Shown piece after piece: positions 29,036 to 42,700 of a DNA stretch of 64,000 nt (position 1 is its first letter; every line of letters starts with the position of its first letter). A model generated the notes under the pieces. It saw only the letters and a program-made list of their open reading frames with translations, searched no databases and was not told the DNA's origin. The stretch spans positions 62,001 to 126,000 of the forward strand of contig NW_027488996.1 in the NCBI RefSeq assembly GCF_050948215.1, given 5' to 3'. The DNA comes from Halictus rubicundus (taxonomy: Eukaryota; Arthropoda; Insecta; Hymenoptera; Halictidae). A program made the position numbers and the translations under genes.

Positions 29036-30392
29036 CCTCTATCCTATCCAATGCCCTATCGGATCCTCTATCCTATCCTATCCTATCCAATCCCCTATCC
29101 TATCCTCTATTCGATCCTATCCTCTATGCTATCCCATCCTCTATCCTATCCTATGTTCTATCCTCAATCCTATTCTCTATCCTATCCTATCCTATATCCT
29201 ATCCTATCCTCTATCCTATCCTATCCTCAATCCTATCCTATCCTCTATTATATCCGATCCTCTATCGTATCCTATCCTCTATCGCATCCTATCCTCTATC
29301 CTATCCTATCCAATCCCCTATCCTATTCTCAATCCTATCCTATCTTCTATCCTATCCTATCCTCTATGCTATCCCATCCTCTATCCTATCCTATGCTCTA
29401 TACTCAATCCTATTCCCTATCCTACCCTATCCTCTATCCTATCCTATACTCTATCCTATCCTATCCTCTATCCTATCCTCTATCCTATACTTTCCTCTAT
29501 CCTATCCTATCCTCTATTCTATGCTATCCTCCATCGTCTCCTGTCCCCTATCCTATCCAATCCCCTATCCTATCCTCTATCGTCTCCTATCCTCTATCCT
29601 ATCCAATCCCCTATCCTATCCTCTATCGTCTCCTATCCTCTATCCTATCCAATCCCCTATCGGATCCTCTGTCCTATCCTATCCTCAATCCTATCCTATC
29701 CTCAATCCTATCCTATCCTCTATCCTATCCTATCCTCAATCCTATCCTATCCTCTATCCTATCCTATCCTCTATCCTATCCTATCCTCAATCCTATCCTA
29801 TCCTCTATCCTATCCTATCCTCTATGCTATCCCATCCTCTATCCTATCCTATCCTCTATCCTATCCTATCCTCTATCCTATCGTATCCTCTATCCTATCC
29901 TATCCTCTATCCTAACCGATCCTCTATCGTATCCTATCCTCTATCCTATCCTATTCTCCATCCTATCCTATTCTCTATCCTATCCTCTCTCCTCAATCCT
30001 ATAATATCCTTTATCCTATCCTATACTCTATCCTATCCCATCCACTATGCTATCCTATCCTCTATCCTATCCTATCCTCTATCCTATCCTATCCATTATC
30101 CTATCCTATCCTCTATCCTATCCTATCCTCTATACTATCCTATCCTCCATCGTCTCCTGTCCTCTATCCTATCCAATCCCCTATCCTATCCTCTATCGTC
30201 TGCTATCCTCTATCCTATCCAATCCCCTATCGGATCCTCTATCCTATCCTATCCTCAATCCTATCCTATCCTCAATCCTATCCTATCCTCTATCCTATCC
30301 TATCCTCTATGCTATCCCATCCTCTATCCTATACTATGCTCTATCCTATCCTATCCTCTATCCTATCCTATCCTCTATCCTATCCTATCCTC
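28190..30392. repeat. ~2.2-kb segmental duplication, copy 2 (partner at 23,238)
   Basis: Second copy at a constant displacement of 4,952 bp. It overlaps block B copy 3 and the start of the 29.5-kb segment, so successive duplications of different lengths have been laid over each other here. Confidence 0.75.
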
Positions 30393-31890
30393 ATTCCTAT
30401 CCTATCCTCTATCCTATCGTATCCTCTATGCTATCCCATCCTCTATCCTATCCTATCCTCTATCCTATCCTATCCTCTATCCTATCCTATCCTCTATCCT
30501 ATCCTATCCTCTATCCTATCCTATCCTCTATCCTATGCTCTATCCTCAATCCTATCCTCTATCCTATCCTATCCTCTATCCTATCCTATCCTCTATCCTT
30601 TCCTATCCTCTATCGTATCCTATCCGCTATCGTCTCCTGTCCTCTATCCTGTCCAATCCCCTATCCTATTCTCTATCGTCAACTATCCTATATCCTATCC
30701 AATCCCCTATCCGATCCTCTATATTATCCTCTTTACTATCCTGTTCTCTATCCTATCCTATCCTCTATCCTATCCTATCCTCTATCCTATCCCATCCTCT
30801 ATCCTATCCTATCCTCTATCATATCCTATCCTCTATCCTATCGTATCGTCTATCCTATCCTATCCTCTATCATATGATCTATCCCCAATCCTATCCTCTA
30901 TCCTATCCTATCCTCTATCCTATCCTATTCTCTATCCTATCCTATTCTCTATCCTATCCTATACTCTATCCTATACTCTATCCTAACCTATCCTATCCAA
31001 TCCCCTATCCTACCCTCTATTCGATCCTATCCTCTATCCTATCGTATACTCTATACTATCGTATCCTCTACCCTATCGTGTCCTCGATCCTGTAATATCG
31101 TCCATCCTATCCTATTCTCTATCCTATCCTATCCTATCCTCAATCCTATCCTGTCCTCTATCCTATCCTATCCTCTATGCTATCCCATCCTCTATCCTAT
31201 CCTATCCTCTATCATATCCTATCCTCTATCCTATCGTATCGTCTATCCTATCGTATCCTCTATCATATGATCTATCCCCAATCCTATCCTCTATCCTATC
31301 CTATCCTCTATCCTATCCTATTCTCTATCCTATCCTATTCTCTATCCTATCCTATACTCTATCCTATACTCTATCCTATCCTATCCTATCCAATCCCCTA
31401 TCCTACCCTCTATTCGATCCTATCCTCTATCCTATCGTATACTCTATACTATCGTATCCTCTACCCTATCGTGTCCTCGATCCTATAATATCGTCCATCC
31501 TATCCTATTCTCTATCCTACCCTATCCTATCCTCTATCGTATCCTATCCTCTATCCTATCCTATCCTCTATCGTATCCTATCCGCTATCGTCTCATGTCC
31601 TGTATCCTATCCAATCCTCTATCCTATCCTCTATCCTATCCTAGCCTCTATCCTATCCTATCCTCTCTCCTATCCTATCCTCTATCGTATCCTATCCTCT
31701 ATCCTATCCTATCCTCTATCCTATCCTATCCATTATCCTATCCTATCCTCTATCCTATCGCATAGTCTATCCTATCCTCTATCCTATCCTATCCTCTATC
31801 CTATCCTCTATCCTATACTTTCCTCTATCCTATCCTATCCTCTATTCTATCCTATCCTCCATCGTCTCCTGTCCTCTATCCTATCCAGTC
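29487..31890. repeat. 2.4-kb segment, copy a
   Basis: It begins at ATACTTTCCTC (29,487) and ends at the rare word CCAGTCCCC (31,885). It is repeated at 37,376-39,796: displacement is 7,889 bp at ATACTTTCC and at ATACTATGCT (30,331) but 7,906 bp at CCAGTCCCC, a single 17-bp gain in the later copy. The part from 30,331 is also repeated at 33,416. It contains the second 393-bp doublet (30,784-31,488). Confidence 0.8.
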
Positions 31891-32716
31891 CCCTATCCTA
31901 TCCTCTATCGTCTCCTATCCTCTATCCTATCCAATCCCCTATCCTATCCTCTATCGTCTCCTATCCTCTATCCTATCCAATCCCCTATCGGATCCTCTGT
32001 CCTATCCTATCCTCAATCCTATCCTATCCTCAATCCTATCCTATCCTCTATCCTATCCTATCCTCAATCCTATCCTATCCTCTATCCTATCCTATCCTCT
32101 ATCCTATCCTCTCTCCTCAATCCTATAATATCCTTTATCCTATCCTATACTCTATCCTATCCCATCCACTATGCTATTATATCCTCTATCCTATCCTATC
32201 CTCTATCCTATCCTATCCATTATCCTATCCTATTCTCTATCCTATCCTATCCTATATCCTATCCTATCCTCTATCCTATCCTATCCTCAATCCTATCCTA
32301 TCCTCTATTATATCCGATCCTCTATCGTATCCTATCCTCTATCGTATCCTATCCTCTATCCTATCCTATGCTCTATCCTCAATCCTATTCCCTATCCTAC
32401 CCTATCCTCTATCCTATCCTATACTCTATCCTATCTTATCCTCTATCCTATCCTATACTCTATCCTATCCTATCCTATCCAATCCCCTATCCTATCCTCT
32501 ATTCGATCCTATCCTCTATCCTATCGTATCCTCTATACTATCGTATCCTCTATCCTATCGTGTCCTCGATCCTATCCCATCCACTATCCTATCCTATCCT
32601 CTATCCTATCCTATCCTCTTTCCTATCCTATCCTCTATCCTATCCTATCCCCTATCCTATCATATCCTCTATCCTATCCTATCCTCTATCCTATCCTTTC
32701 CTCTATCCTATCCTAT

Positions 32717-33360
32717 CCGCTATTCTATCCTATCCTCCATCGTCTCCTGTCCTCTATCCTATACAATCCCCTATCCTTTCCTCTATGGTCTCCTATCCTC
32801 TATCCTATCCAATCCCCTATCGGATCCTCCATCCTATCCTATCCTCTATCCTATCCTAACCTCAATCCTATCCTATCCTCTATCCTATCCTACCCTCTAT
32901 CCTATCCTACCCTCTATCCTATCCTATCCTCAATCCTATCCTATCCTCAATCCTATCCTATCCTCTATCCTATCCTATCCTCTATCCTATCCTATCCTCT
33001 ATCCTATCCTTTCCTCTATCCTATCCTATCCTCCATCGTCTCCTGTCCTCTATCCTATCCAATCCTCTATCGTATCCTATCAGCTATCGTCTCCTGTCAT
33101 CTATCCTGTCCAATCCCCTATCCGATCCTCTATATTATCCTCTTTACTATCCTGTTCTCTATCCTATCCTATCCTCTATCCTATCCTATCCTCTATCGTA
33201 TCCTATCCTCTATCCTATCCAATCCTCTATCCTATCCTATATCCTATCCTAGCCTCTATCCTATCCAATGCCCTATCGGATCCTCTATCCTATCCTATCC
33301 TATCCAATCCCCTATCCTATCCTCTATTCGATCCTATCCTCTATGCTATCCCATCCTCTA
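32717..33360. repeat. Block B, copy 4 (truncated)
   Basis: Displaced 10,030 bp from copy 1 (GG of CTATGGTC at 32,787, ATG of TCCAATGCCC at 33,268). After about 33,360 the order of variants changes to that of the 30.3-kb segment, so this copy is a fusion of two older blocks. Confidence 0.7.
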
Positions 33361-33415
33361 TCCTATCCTATCCTCTATCCTATCCTATCCTCATTCCTAT
33401 CCTATCCTCTATCCT

Positions 33416-34975
33416 ATACTATGCTCTATCCTATCCTATCCTCTATCCTATCCTATCCTCTATCCTATCCTATCCTCATTCCTATCCTATCCTCTATCCT
33501 ATCGTATCCTCTATGCTATCCCATCCTCTATCCTATCCTATCCTCTATCCTATCCTATCCTCTATCCTATCCTATCCTCTATCCTATCCTATCCTCTATC
33601 CTATCCTATCCTCTATCCTATGCTCTATCCTCAATCCTATCCTCTATCCTATCCTATCCTCTATCCTATCCTATCCTCTATCCTTTCCTATCCTCTATCG
33701 TATCCTATCCGCTATCGTCTCCTGTCCTCTATCCTGTCCAATCCCCTATCCTATTCTCTATCGTCAACTATCCTATATCCTATCCAATCCCCTATCCGAT
33801 CCTCTATATTATCCTCTTTACTATCCTGTTCTCTATCCTATCCTATCCTCTATCCTATCCTATCCTCTATCCTATCCCATCCTCTATCCTATCCTATCCT
33901 CTATCATATCCTATCCTCTATCCTATCGTATCGTCTATCCTATCCTATCCTCTATCATATGATCTATCCCCAATCCTATCCTCTATCCTATCCTATCCTC
34001 TATCCTATCCTATTCTCTATCCTATCCTATTCTCTATCCTATCCTATACTCTATCCTATACTCTATCCTAACCTATCCTATCCAATCCCCTATCCTACCC
34101 TCTATTCGATCCTATCCTCTATCCTATCGTATACTCTATACTATCGTATCCTCTACCCTATCGTGTCCTCGATCCTGTAATATCGTCCATCCTATCCTAT
34201 TCTCTATCCTATCCTATCCTATCCTCAATCCTATCCTGTCCTCTATCCTATCCTATCCTCTATGCTATCCCATCCTCTATCCTATCCTATCCTCTATCAT
34301 ATCCTATCCTCTATCCTATCGTATCGTCTATCCTATCGTATCCTCTATCATATGATCTATCCCCAATCCTATCCTCTATCCTATCCTATCCTCTATCCTA
34401 TCCTATTCTCTATCCTATCCTATTCTCTATCCTATCCTATACTCTATCCTATACTCTATCCTATCCTATCCTATCCAATCCCCTATCCTACCCTCTATTC
34501 GATCCTATCCTCTATCCTATCGTATACTCTATACTATCGTATCCTCTACCCTATCGTGTCCTCGATCCTATAATATCGTCCATCCTATCCTATTCTCTAT
34601 CCTACCCTATCCTATCCTCTATCGTATCCTATCCTCTATCCTATCCTATCCTCTATCGTATCCTATCCGCTATCGTCTCATGTCCTGTATCCTATCCAAT
34701 CCTCTATCCTATCCTCTATCCTATCCTAGCCTCTATCCTATCCTATCCTCTCTCCTATCCTATCCTCTATCGTATCCTATCCTCTATCCTATCCTATCCT
34801 CTATCCTATCCTATCCATTATCCTATCCTATCCTCTATCCTATCGCATAGTCTATCCTATCCTCTATCCTATCCTATCCTCTATCCTATCCTCTATCCTA
34901 TACTTTCCTCTATCCTATCCTATCCTCTATTCTATCCTATCCTCCATCGTCTCCTGTCCTCTATCCTATCCAGTC
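33416..34975. repeat. 1.56-kb segment, copy b
   Basis: Displaced 3,085 bp from copy a (ATACTATGCT at 33,416, CCAGTCCCC at 34,970) and containing the third 393-bp doublet (33,869-34,573). Immediately after CCAGTCCCC one 17-bp unit containing CGTCTCC is missing relative to copy a, which reduces the displacement of everything downstream to 3,068 bp. Confidence 0.8.
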
Positions 34976-35784
34976 CCCTATCCTATCCTCTATCCTATCC
35001 AATCCCCTATCCTATCCTCTATCGTCTCCTATCCTCTATCCTATCCAATCCCCTATCGGATCCTCTGTCCTATCCTATCCTCAATCCTATCCTATCCTCA
35101 ATCCTATCCTATCCTCTATCCTATCCTATCCTCAATCCTATCCTATCCTCTATCCTATCCTATCCTCTATCCTATCCTCTCTCCTCAATCCTATAATATC
35201 CTTTATCCTATCCTATACTCTATCCTATCCCATCCACTATGCTATCCTATCCTCTATCCTATCCTATCCTCTATCCTATCCTATCCATTATCCTATCCTA
35301 TTCTCTATCCTATCCTATCCTATATCCTATCCTATCCTCTATCCTATCCTATCCTCAATCCTATCCTATCCTCTATTATATCCGATCCTCTATCGTATCC
35401 TATCCTCTATCGTATCCTATCCTCTATCCTATCCTATGCTCTATCCTCAATCCTATTCCCTATCCTACCCTATCCTCTATCCTATCCTATACTCTATCCT
35501 ATCTTATCCTCTATCCTATCCTATACTCTATCCTATCCTATCCTATCCAATCCCCTATCCTATCCTCTATTCGATCCTATCCTCTATCCTATCGTATCCT
35601 CTATACTATCGTATCCTCTATCCTATCGTGTCCTCGATCCTATCCCATCCACTATCCTATCCTATCCTCTATCCTATCCTATCCTCTTTCCTATCCTATC
35701 CTCTATCCTATCCTATCCCCTATCCTATCATATCCTCTATCCTATCCTATCCTCTATCCTATCCTTTCCTCTATCCTATCCTAT

Positions 35785-37181
35785 CCGCTATTCTATCCTA
35801 TCCTCCATCGTCTCCTGTCCTCTATCCTATACAATCCCCTATCCTTTCCTCTATGGTCTCCTATCCTCTATCCTATCCAATCCCCTATCGGATCCTCCAT
35901 CCTATCCTATCCTCTATCCTATCCTAACCTCAATCCTATCCTATCCTCTATCCTATCCTACCCTCTATCCTATCCTACCCTCTATCCTATCCTATCCTCA
36001 ATCCTATCCTATCCTCAATCCTATCCTATCCTCTATCCTATCCTATCCTCTATCCTATCCTATCCTCTATCCTATCCTTTCCTCTATCCTATCCTATCCT
36101 CCATCGTCTCCTGTCCTCTATCCTATCCAATCCTCTATCGTATCCTATCAGCTATCGTCTCCTGTCATCTATCCTGTCCAATCCCCTATCCGATCCTCTA
36201 TATTATCCTCTTTACTATCCTGTTCTCTATCCTATCCTATCCTCTATCCTATCCTATCCTCTATCGTATCCTATCCTCTATCCTATCCAATCCTCTATCC
36301 TATCCTATATCCTATCCTAGCCTCTATCCTATCCAATGCCCTATCGGATCCTCTATCCTATCCTATCCTATCCAATCCCCTATCCTATCCTCTATTCGAT
36401 CCTATCCTCTATGCTATCCCATCCTCTATCCTATCCTATGTTCTATCCTCAATCCTATTCTCTATCCTATCCTATCCTATATCCTATCCTATCCTCTATC
36501 CTATCCTATCCTCAATGCTATCCTATCCTCTATTATATCCGATCCTCTATCGTATCCTATCCTCTATCGTATCCTATCCTCTATCCTATCCTACGCTCTA
36601 TCCTCAATCCTATTCCCTATCCTACCCTATCCTCTATCCTATCCTATACTCTATCCTATCTTATCCTCTATCCTATCCTATACTCTATCCTATCCTATCC
36701 TATCCAATCCCCTATCCTATCCTCTATTCGATCCTATCCTCTATCCTATCGTATCCTCTATGCTATCGTATCCTCTATCCTATCGTGTCCTCGATCCTAT
36801 CCCATCCACTATCCTATCCTACCCTCTATCCTATCCTACCCTCTATCCTATCCTATCCTCAATCCTATCCTATCCTCAATCCTATCCTATCCTCTATCCT
36901 ATCCTATCCTCTATCCTATCCTATCCTCTATCCTATCCTTTCCTCTATCCTATCCTATCCTCCATCGTCTCCTGTCCTCTATCCTATCCAATCCTCTATC
37001 GTATCCTATCAGCTATCGTCTCCTGTCATCTATCCTGTCCAATCCCCTATCCGATCCTCTATATTATCCTCTTTACTATCCTGTTCTCTATCCTATCCTA
37101 TCCTCTATCCTATCCTATCCTCTATCGTATCCTATCCTCTATCCTATCCAATCCTCTATCCTATCCTATATCCTATCCTAG
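35785..37181. repeat. 1.4-kb block B, copy 5
   Basis: Displaced 3,068 bp from copy 4 (GG of CTATGGTC at 35,855, ATG of TCCAATGCCC at 36,336). It carries a private CAATGCTATCC variant near 36,514 that is also found near 40,258. A more diverged sixth block lies around 41,630-42,190, with CTATCGTCTCC in place of CTATGGTCTCC. Confidence 0.75.
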
Positions 37182-37196
37182 CCTCTATCCTATCCA
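36336..37196. repeat. 861-bp spaced unit (one of five)
   Basis: The interval between successive TCCAATGCCCTATCGG words is exactly 861 bp here (36,336 to 37,197). The same spacing occurs at 23,238/24,099, 26,022/26,883, 28,190/29,051 and 40,080/40,941. Other intervals between these words are 1,242, 1,307, 1,635 and 1,923 bp, so 861 bp is the commonest but not the only period. Confidence 0.75.
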
Positions 37197-37375
37197 ATGC
37201 CCTATCGGATCCTCTATCCTATCCTATCCTATCCAATCCCCTATCCTATCCTCTATTCGATCCTATCCTCTATGCTATCCCATCCTCTATCCTATCCTAT
37301 GTTCTATCCTCAATCCTATTCTCTATCCTATCCTATCCTATATCCTATCCTATCCTCTATCCTATCCTCTATCCT

Positions 37376-39796
37376 ATACTTTCCTCTATCCTATCCTATC
37401 CTCTATTCTATGCTATCCTCCATCGTCTCCTGTCCCCTATCCTATCCAATCCCCTATCCTATCCTCTATCGTCTCCTATCCTCTATCCTATCCAATCCCC
37501 TATCCTATCCTCTATCGTCTCCTATCCTCTATCCTATCCAATCCCCTATCGGATCCTCTGTCCTATCCTATCCTCAATCCTATCCTATCCTCAATCCTAT
37601 CCTATCCTCTATCCTATCCTATCCTCAATCCTATCCTGTCCTCTATCCTATCCTATCCTCTATCCTATCCTATCCTCAATCCTATCCTATCCTCTATCCT
37701 ATCCTATCCTCTATGCTATCCCATCCTCTATCCTATCCTATCCTCTATCCTATCCTATCCTCTATCCTATCGTATCCTCTATCCTATCCTATCCTCTATC
37801 CTAACCGATCCTCTATCGTATCCTATCCTCTATCCTATCCTATTCTCCATCCTATCCTATTCTCTATCCTATCCTCTCTCCTCAATCCTATAATATCCTT
37901 TATCCTATCCTATACTCTATCCTATCCCATCCACTATGCTATCCTATCCTCTATCCTATCCTATCCTCTATCCTATCCTATCCATTATCCTATCCTATCC
38001 TCTATCCTATCCTATCCTCTATTCTATCCTATCCTCCATCGTCTCCTGTCCTCTATCCTATCCAATCCCCTATCCTATCCTCTATCGTCTGCTATCCTCT
38101 ATCCTATCCAATCCCCTATCGGATCCTCTATCCTATCCTATCCTCAATCCTATCCTATCCTCAATCCTATCCTATCCTCTATCCTATCCTAGCCTCTATG
38201 CTATCCCATCCTCTATCCTATACTATGCTCTATCCTATCCTATCCTCTATCCTATCCTATCCTCTATCCTATCCTATCCTCATTCCTATCCTATCCTCTA
38301 TCCTATCGTATCCTCTATGCTATCCCATCCTCTATCCTATCCTATCCTCTATCCTATCCTATCCTCTATCCTATCCTATCCTCTATCCTATCCTATCCTC
38401 TATCCTATCCTATCCTCTATCCTATCCTATCCTCTATCCTATGCTCTATCCTCAATCCTATCCTCTATCCTATCCTATCCTCTATCCTATCCTATCCTCT
38501 ATCCTTTCCTATCCTCTATCGTATCCTATCCGCTATCGTCTCCTGTCCTCTATCCTGTCCAATCCCCTATCCTATTCTCTATCGTCAACTATCCTATATC
38601 CTATCCAATCCCCTATCCGATCCTCTATATTATCCTCTTTACTATCCTGTTCTCTATCCTATCCTATCCTCTATCCTATCCTATCCTCTATCCTATCCCA
38701 TCCTCTATCCTATCCTATCCTCTATCATATCCTATCCTCTATCCTATCGTATCGTCTATCCTATCCTATCCTCTATCATATGATCTATCCCCAATCCTAT
38801 CCTCTATCCTATCCTATCCTCTATCCTATCCTATTCTCTATCCTATCCTATTCTCTATCCTATCCTATACTCTATCCTATACTCTATCCTAACCTATCCT
38901 ATCCAATCCCCTATCCTACCCTCTATTCGATCCTATCCTCTATCCTATCGTATACTCTATACTATCGTATCCTCTACCCTATCGTGTCCTCGATCCTGTA
39001 ATATCGTCCATCCTATCCTATTCTCTATCCTATCCTATCCTATCCTCAATCCTATCCTGTCCTCTATCCTATCCTATCCTCTATGCTATCCCATCCTCTA
39101 TCCTATCCTATCCTCTATCATATCCTATCCTCTATCCTATCGTATCGTCTATCCTATCGTATCCTCTATCATATGATCTATCCCCAATCCTATCCTCTAT
39201 CCTATCCTATCCTCTATCCTATCCTATTCTCTATCCTATCCTATTCTCTATCCTATCCTATACTCTATCCTATACTCTATCCTATCCTATCCTATCCAAT
39301 CCCCTATCCTACCCTCTATTCGATCCTATCCTCTATCCTATCGTATACTCTATACTATCGTATCCTCTACCCTATCGTGTCCTCGATCCTATAATATCGT
39401 CCATCCTATCCTATTCTCTATCCTACCCTATCCTATCCTCTATCGTATCCTATCCTCTATCCTATCCTATCCTCTATCGTATCCTATCCGCTATCGTCTC
39501 ATGTCCTGTATCCTATCCAATCCTCTATCCTATCCTCTATCCTATCCTAGCCTCTATCCTATCCTATCCTCTCTCCTATCCTATCCTCTATCGTATCCTA
39601 TCCTCTATCCTATCCTATCCTCTATCCTATCCTATCCATTATCCTATCCTATCCTCTATCCTATCGCATAGTCTATCCTATCCTCTATCCTATCCTATCC
39701 TCTATCCTATCCTCTATCCTATACTTTCCTCTATCCTATCCTATCCTCTATTCTATCCTATCCTCCATCGTCTCCTGTCCTCTATCCTATCCAGTC
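37376..39796. repeat. 2.4-kb segment, copy c
   Basis: Third copy of the segment family (ATACTTTCC at 37,376, ATACTATGCT at 38,220, CCAGTCCCC at 39,791), containing the fourth 393-bp doublet (38,690-39,394). Its displacement from copy b rises from 4,804 to 4,821 bp along the segment, again exactly 17 bp. Confidence 0.8.
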
Positions 39797-42700
39797 CCCT
39801 ATCCTATCCTCTATCGTCTCCTATCCTCTATCCTATCCAATCCCCTATCCTATCCTCTATCGTCTCCTATCCTCTATCCTATCCAATCCCCTATCGGATC
39901 CTCTGTCCTATCCTATCCTCAATCCTATCCTATCCTCAATCCTATCCTATCCTCTATCCTATCCTATCCTCAATCCTATCCTATCCTCTATCCTATCCTA
40001 TCCTCTATCGTATCCTATCCTCTATCCTATCCAATCCTCTATCCTATCCTATATCCTATCCTAGCCTCTATCCTATCCAATGCCCTATCGGATCCTCTAT
40101 CCTATCCTATCCTATCCAATCCCCTATCCTATCCTCTATTCGATCCTATCCTCTATGCTATCCCATCCTCTATCCTATCCTATGTTCTATCCTCAATCCT
40201 ATTCTCTATCCTATCCTATCCTATATCCTATCCTATCCTCTATCCTATCCTATCCTCAATGCTATCCTATCCTCTATTATATCCGATCCTCTATCGTATC
40301 CTATCCTCTATCGTATCCTATCCTCTATCCTATCCTACGCTCTATCCTCAATCCTATTCCCTATCCTACCCTATCCTCTATCCTATCCTATACTCTATCC
40401 TATCTTATCCTCTATCCTATCCTATACTCTATCCTATCCTATCCTATCCAATCCCCTATCCTATCCTCTATTCGATCCTATCCTCTATCCTATCGTATCC
40501 TCTATGCTATCGTATCCTCTATCCTATCGTGTCCTCGATCCTATCCCATCCACTATCCTATCCTACCCTCTATCCTATCCTAACCTCTATCCTATCCTAT
40601 CCTCAATCCTATCCTATCCTCAATCCTATCCTATCCTCTATCCTATCCTATCCTCTATCCTATCCTATCCTCTATCCTATCCTTTCCTCTATCCTATCCT
40701 ATCCTCCATCGTCTCCTGTCCTCTATCCTATCCAATCCTCTATCGTATCCTATCAGCTATCGTCTCCTGTCATCTATCCTGTCCAATCCCCTATCCGATC
40801 CTCTATATTATCCTCTTTACTATCCTGTTCTCTATCCTATCCTATCCTCTATCCTATCCTATCCTCTATCGTATCCTATCCTCTATCCTATCCAATCCTC
40901 TATCCTATCCAATCTCCTATCCTATCCTCTATCCTATCCAATGCCCTATCGGATCCTCTATCCTATCCTATCCTATCCAATCCCCTATCCTATCCTCTAT
41001 TCGATCCTATCCTCTATGCTATCCCATCCTCTATCCTATCCTATGTTCTATCCTCAATCCTATTCTCTATCCTATCCTATCCTATATCCTATCCTATCCT
41101 CTATCCTATCCTATCCTCAATCCTATCCTATCCTCTATTATATCCGATCCTCTATCGTATCCTATCCTCTATCGTATCCTATCCTCTATCCTATCCTATC
41201 CAATCCCCTATCCTATTCTCAATCCTATCCTATCTTCTATCCTATCCTATCCTCTATGCTATCCCATCCTCTATCCTATCCTATGCTCTATCCTCAATCC
41301 TATTCCCTATCCTACCCTATCCTCTATCCTATCCTATACTCTATCCTATCTTATCCTCTATCCTATCCTATACTCTATCCTATCCTATCCTATCCAATCC
41401 CCTATCCTATCCTCTATTCGATCCTATCCTCTATCCTATCGTATCCTCTATACTATCGTATCCTCTATCCTATCGTGTCCTCGATCCTATCCCATCCACT
41501 ATCCTATCCTATCCTCTATCCTATCCTATCCTCTATCCTATCCTATCCTCTATGCTATCCTATCCCCTATCCTATCATATCCTCTATCCTATCCTATCCT
41601 CTATCCTATCCTTTCCTCTATCCTATCCTATCCGCTATTCTATCCTATCCTCCATCGTCTCCTGTCCTCTATCCTATCCAATCCCCTATCCTTTCCTCTA
41701 TCGTCTCCTATCCTCTATCCTATCCAATCCCCTATCGGATCCTCCATCCTATCCTATCCTCTATCCTATCCTAACCTCAATCCTATCCTATCCTCTATCC
41801 TATCCTACCCTCTATCCTATCCTACCCTCTATCCTATCCTATCCTCAATCCTATCCTATCCTCAATCCTATCCTATCCTCTATCCTATCCTATCCTCTAT
41901 CCTATCCTATCCTCTATCCTATCCTTTCCTCTATCCTATCCTATCCTCCATCGTCTCCTGTCCTCTATCCTATCCAATCCTCTATCGTATCCTATCAGCT
42001 ATCGTCTCCTGTCATCTATCCTGTCCAATCCCCTATCCGATCCTCTATATTATCCTCTTTACTATCCTGTTCTCTATCCTATCCTATCCTCTATCCTATC
42101 CTATCCTCTATCGTATCCTATCCTCTATCCTATCCAATCCTCTATCCTATCCTATATCCTATCCTAGCCTCTATCCTATCCAATGCCCTATCGGATCCTC
42201 TATCCTATCCTATCCTATCCAATCCCCTATCCTATCCTCTATTCGATCCTATCCTCTATGCTATCCCATCCTCTATCCTATCCTATGTTCTATCCTCAAT
42301 CCTATTCTCTATCCTATCCTATCCTATATCCTATCCTATCCTCTATCCTATCCTATCCTCAATCCTATCCTATCCTCTATTATATCCGATCCTCTATCGT
42401 ATCCTATCCTCTATCGTATCCTATCCTCTATCCTATCCTATCCAATCCCCTATCCTATTCTCAATCCTATCCTATCTTCTATCCTATCCTATCCTCTATG
42501 CTATCCCATCCTCTATCCTATCCTATGCTCTATACTCAATCCTATTCCCTATCCTACCCTATCCTCTATCCTATCCTATACTCTATCCTATCCTATCCTC
42601 TATCCTATCCTATACTCTATCCTATCCTATCCTATCCAATCCCCTATCCTATCCTCTATTCGATCCTATCCTCTATCCTATCGTATCCTCTATACTATCG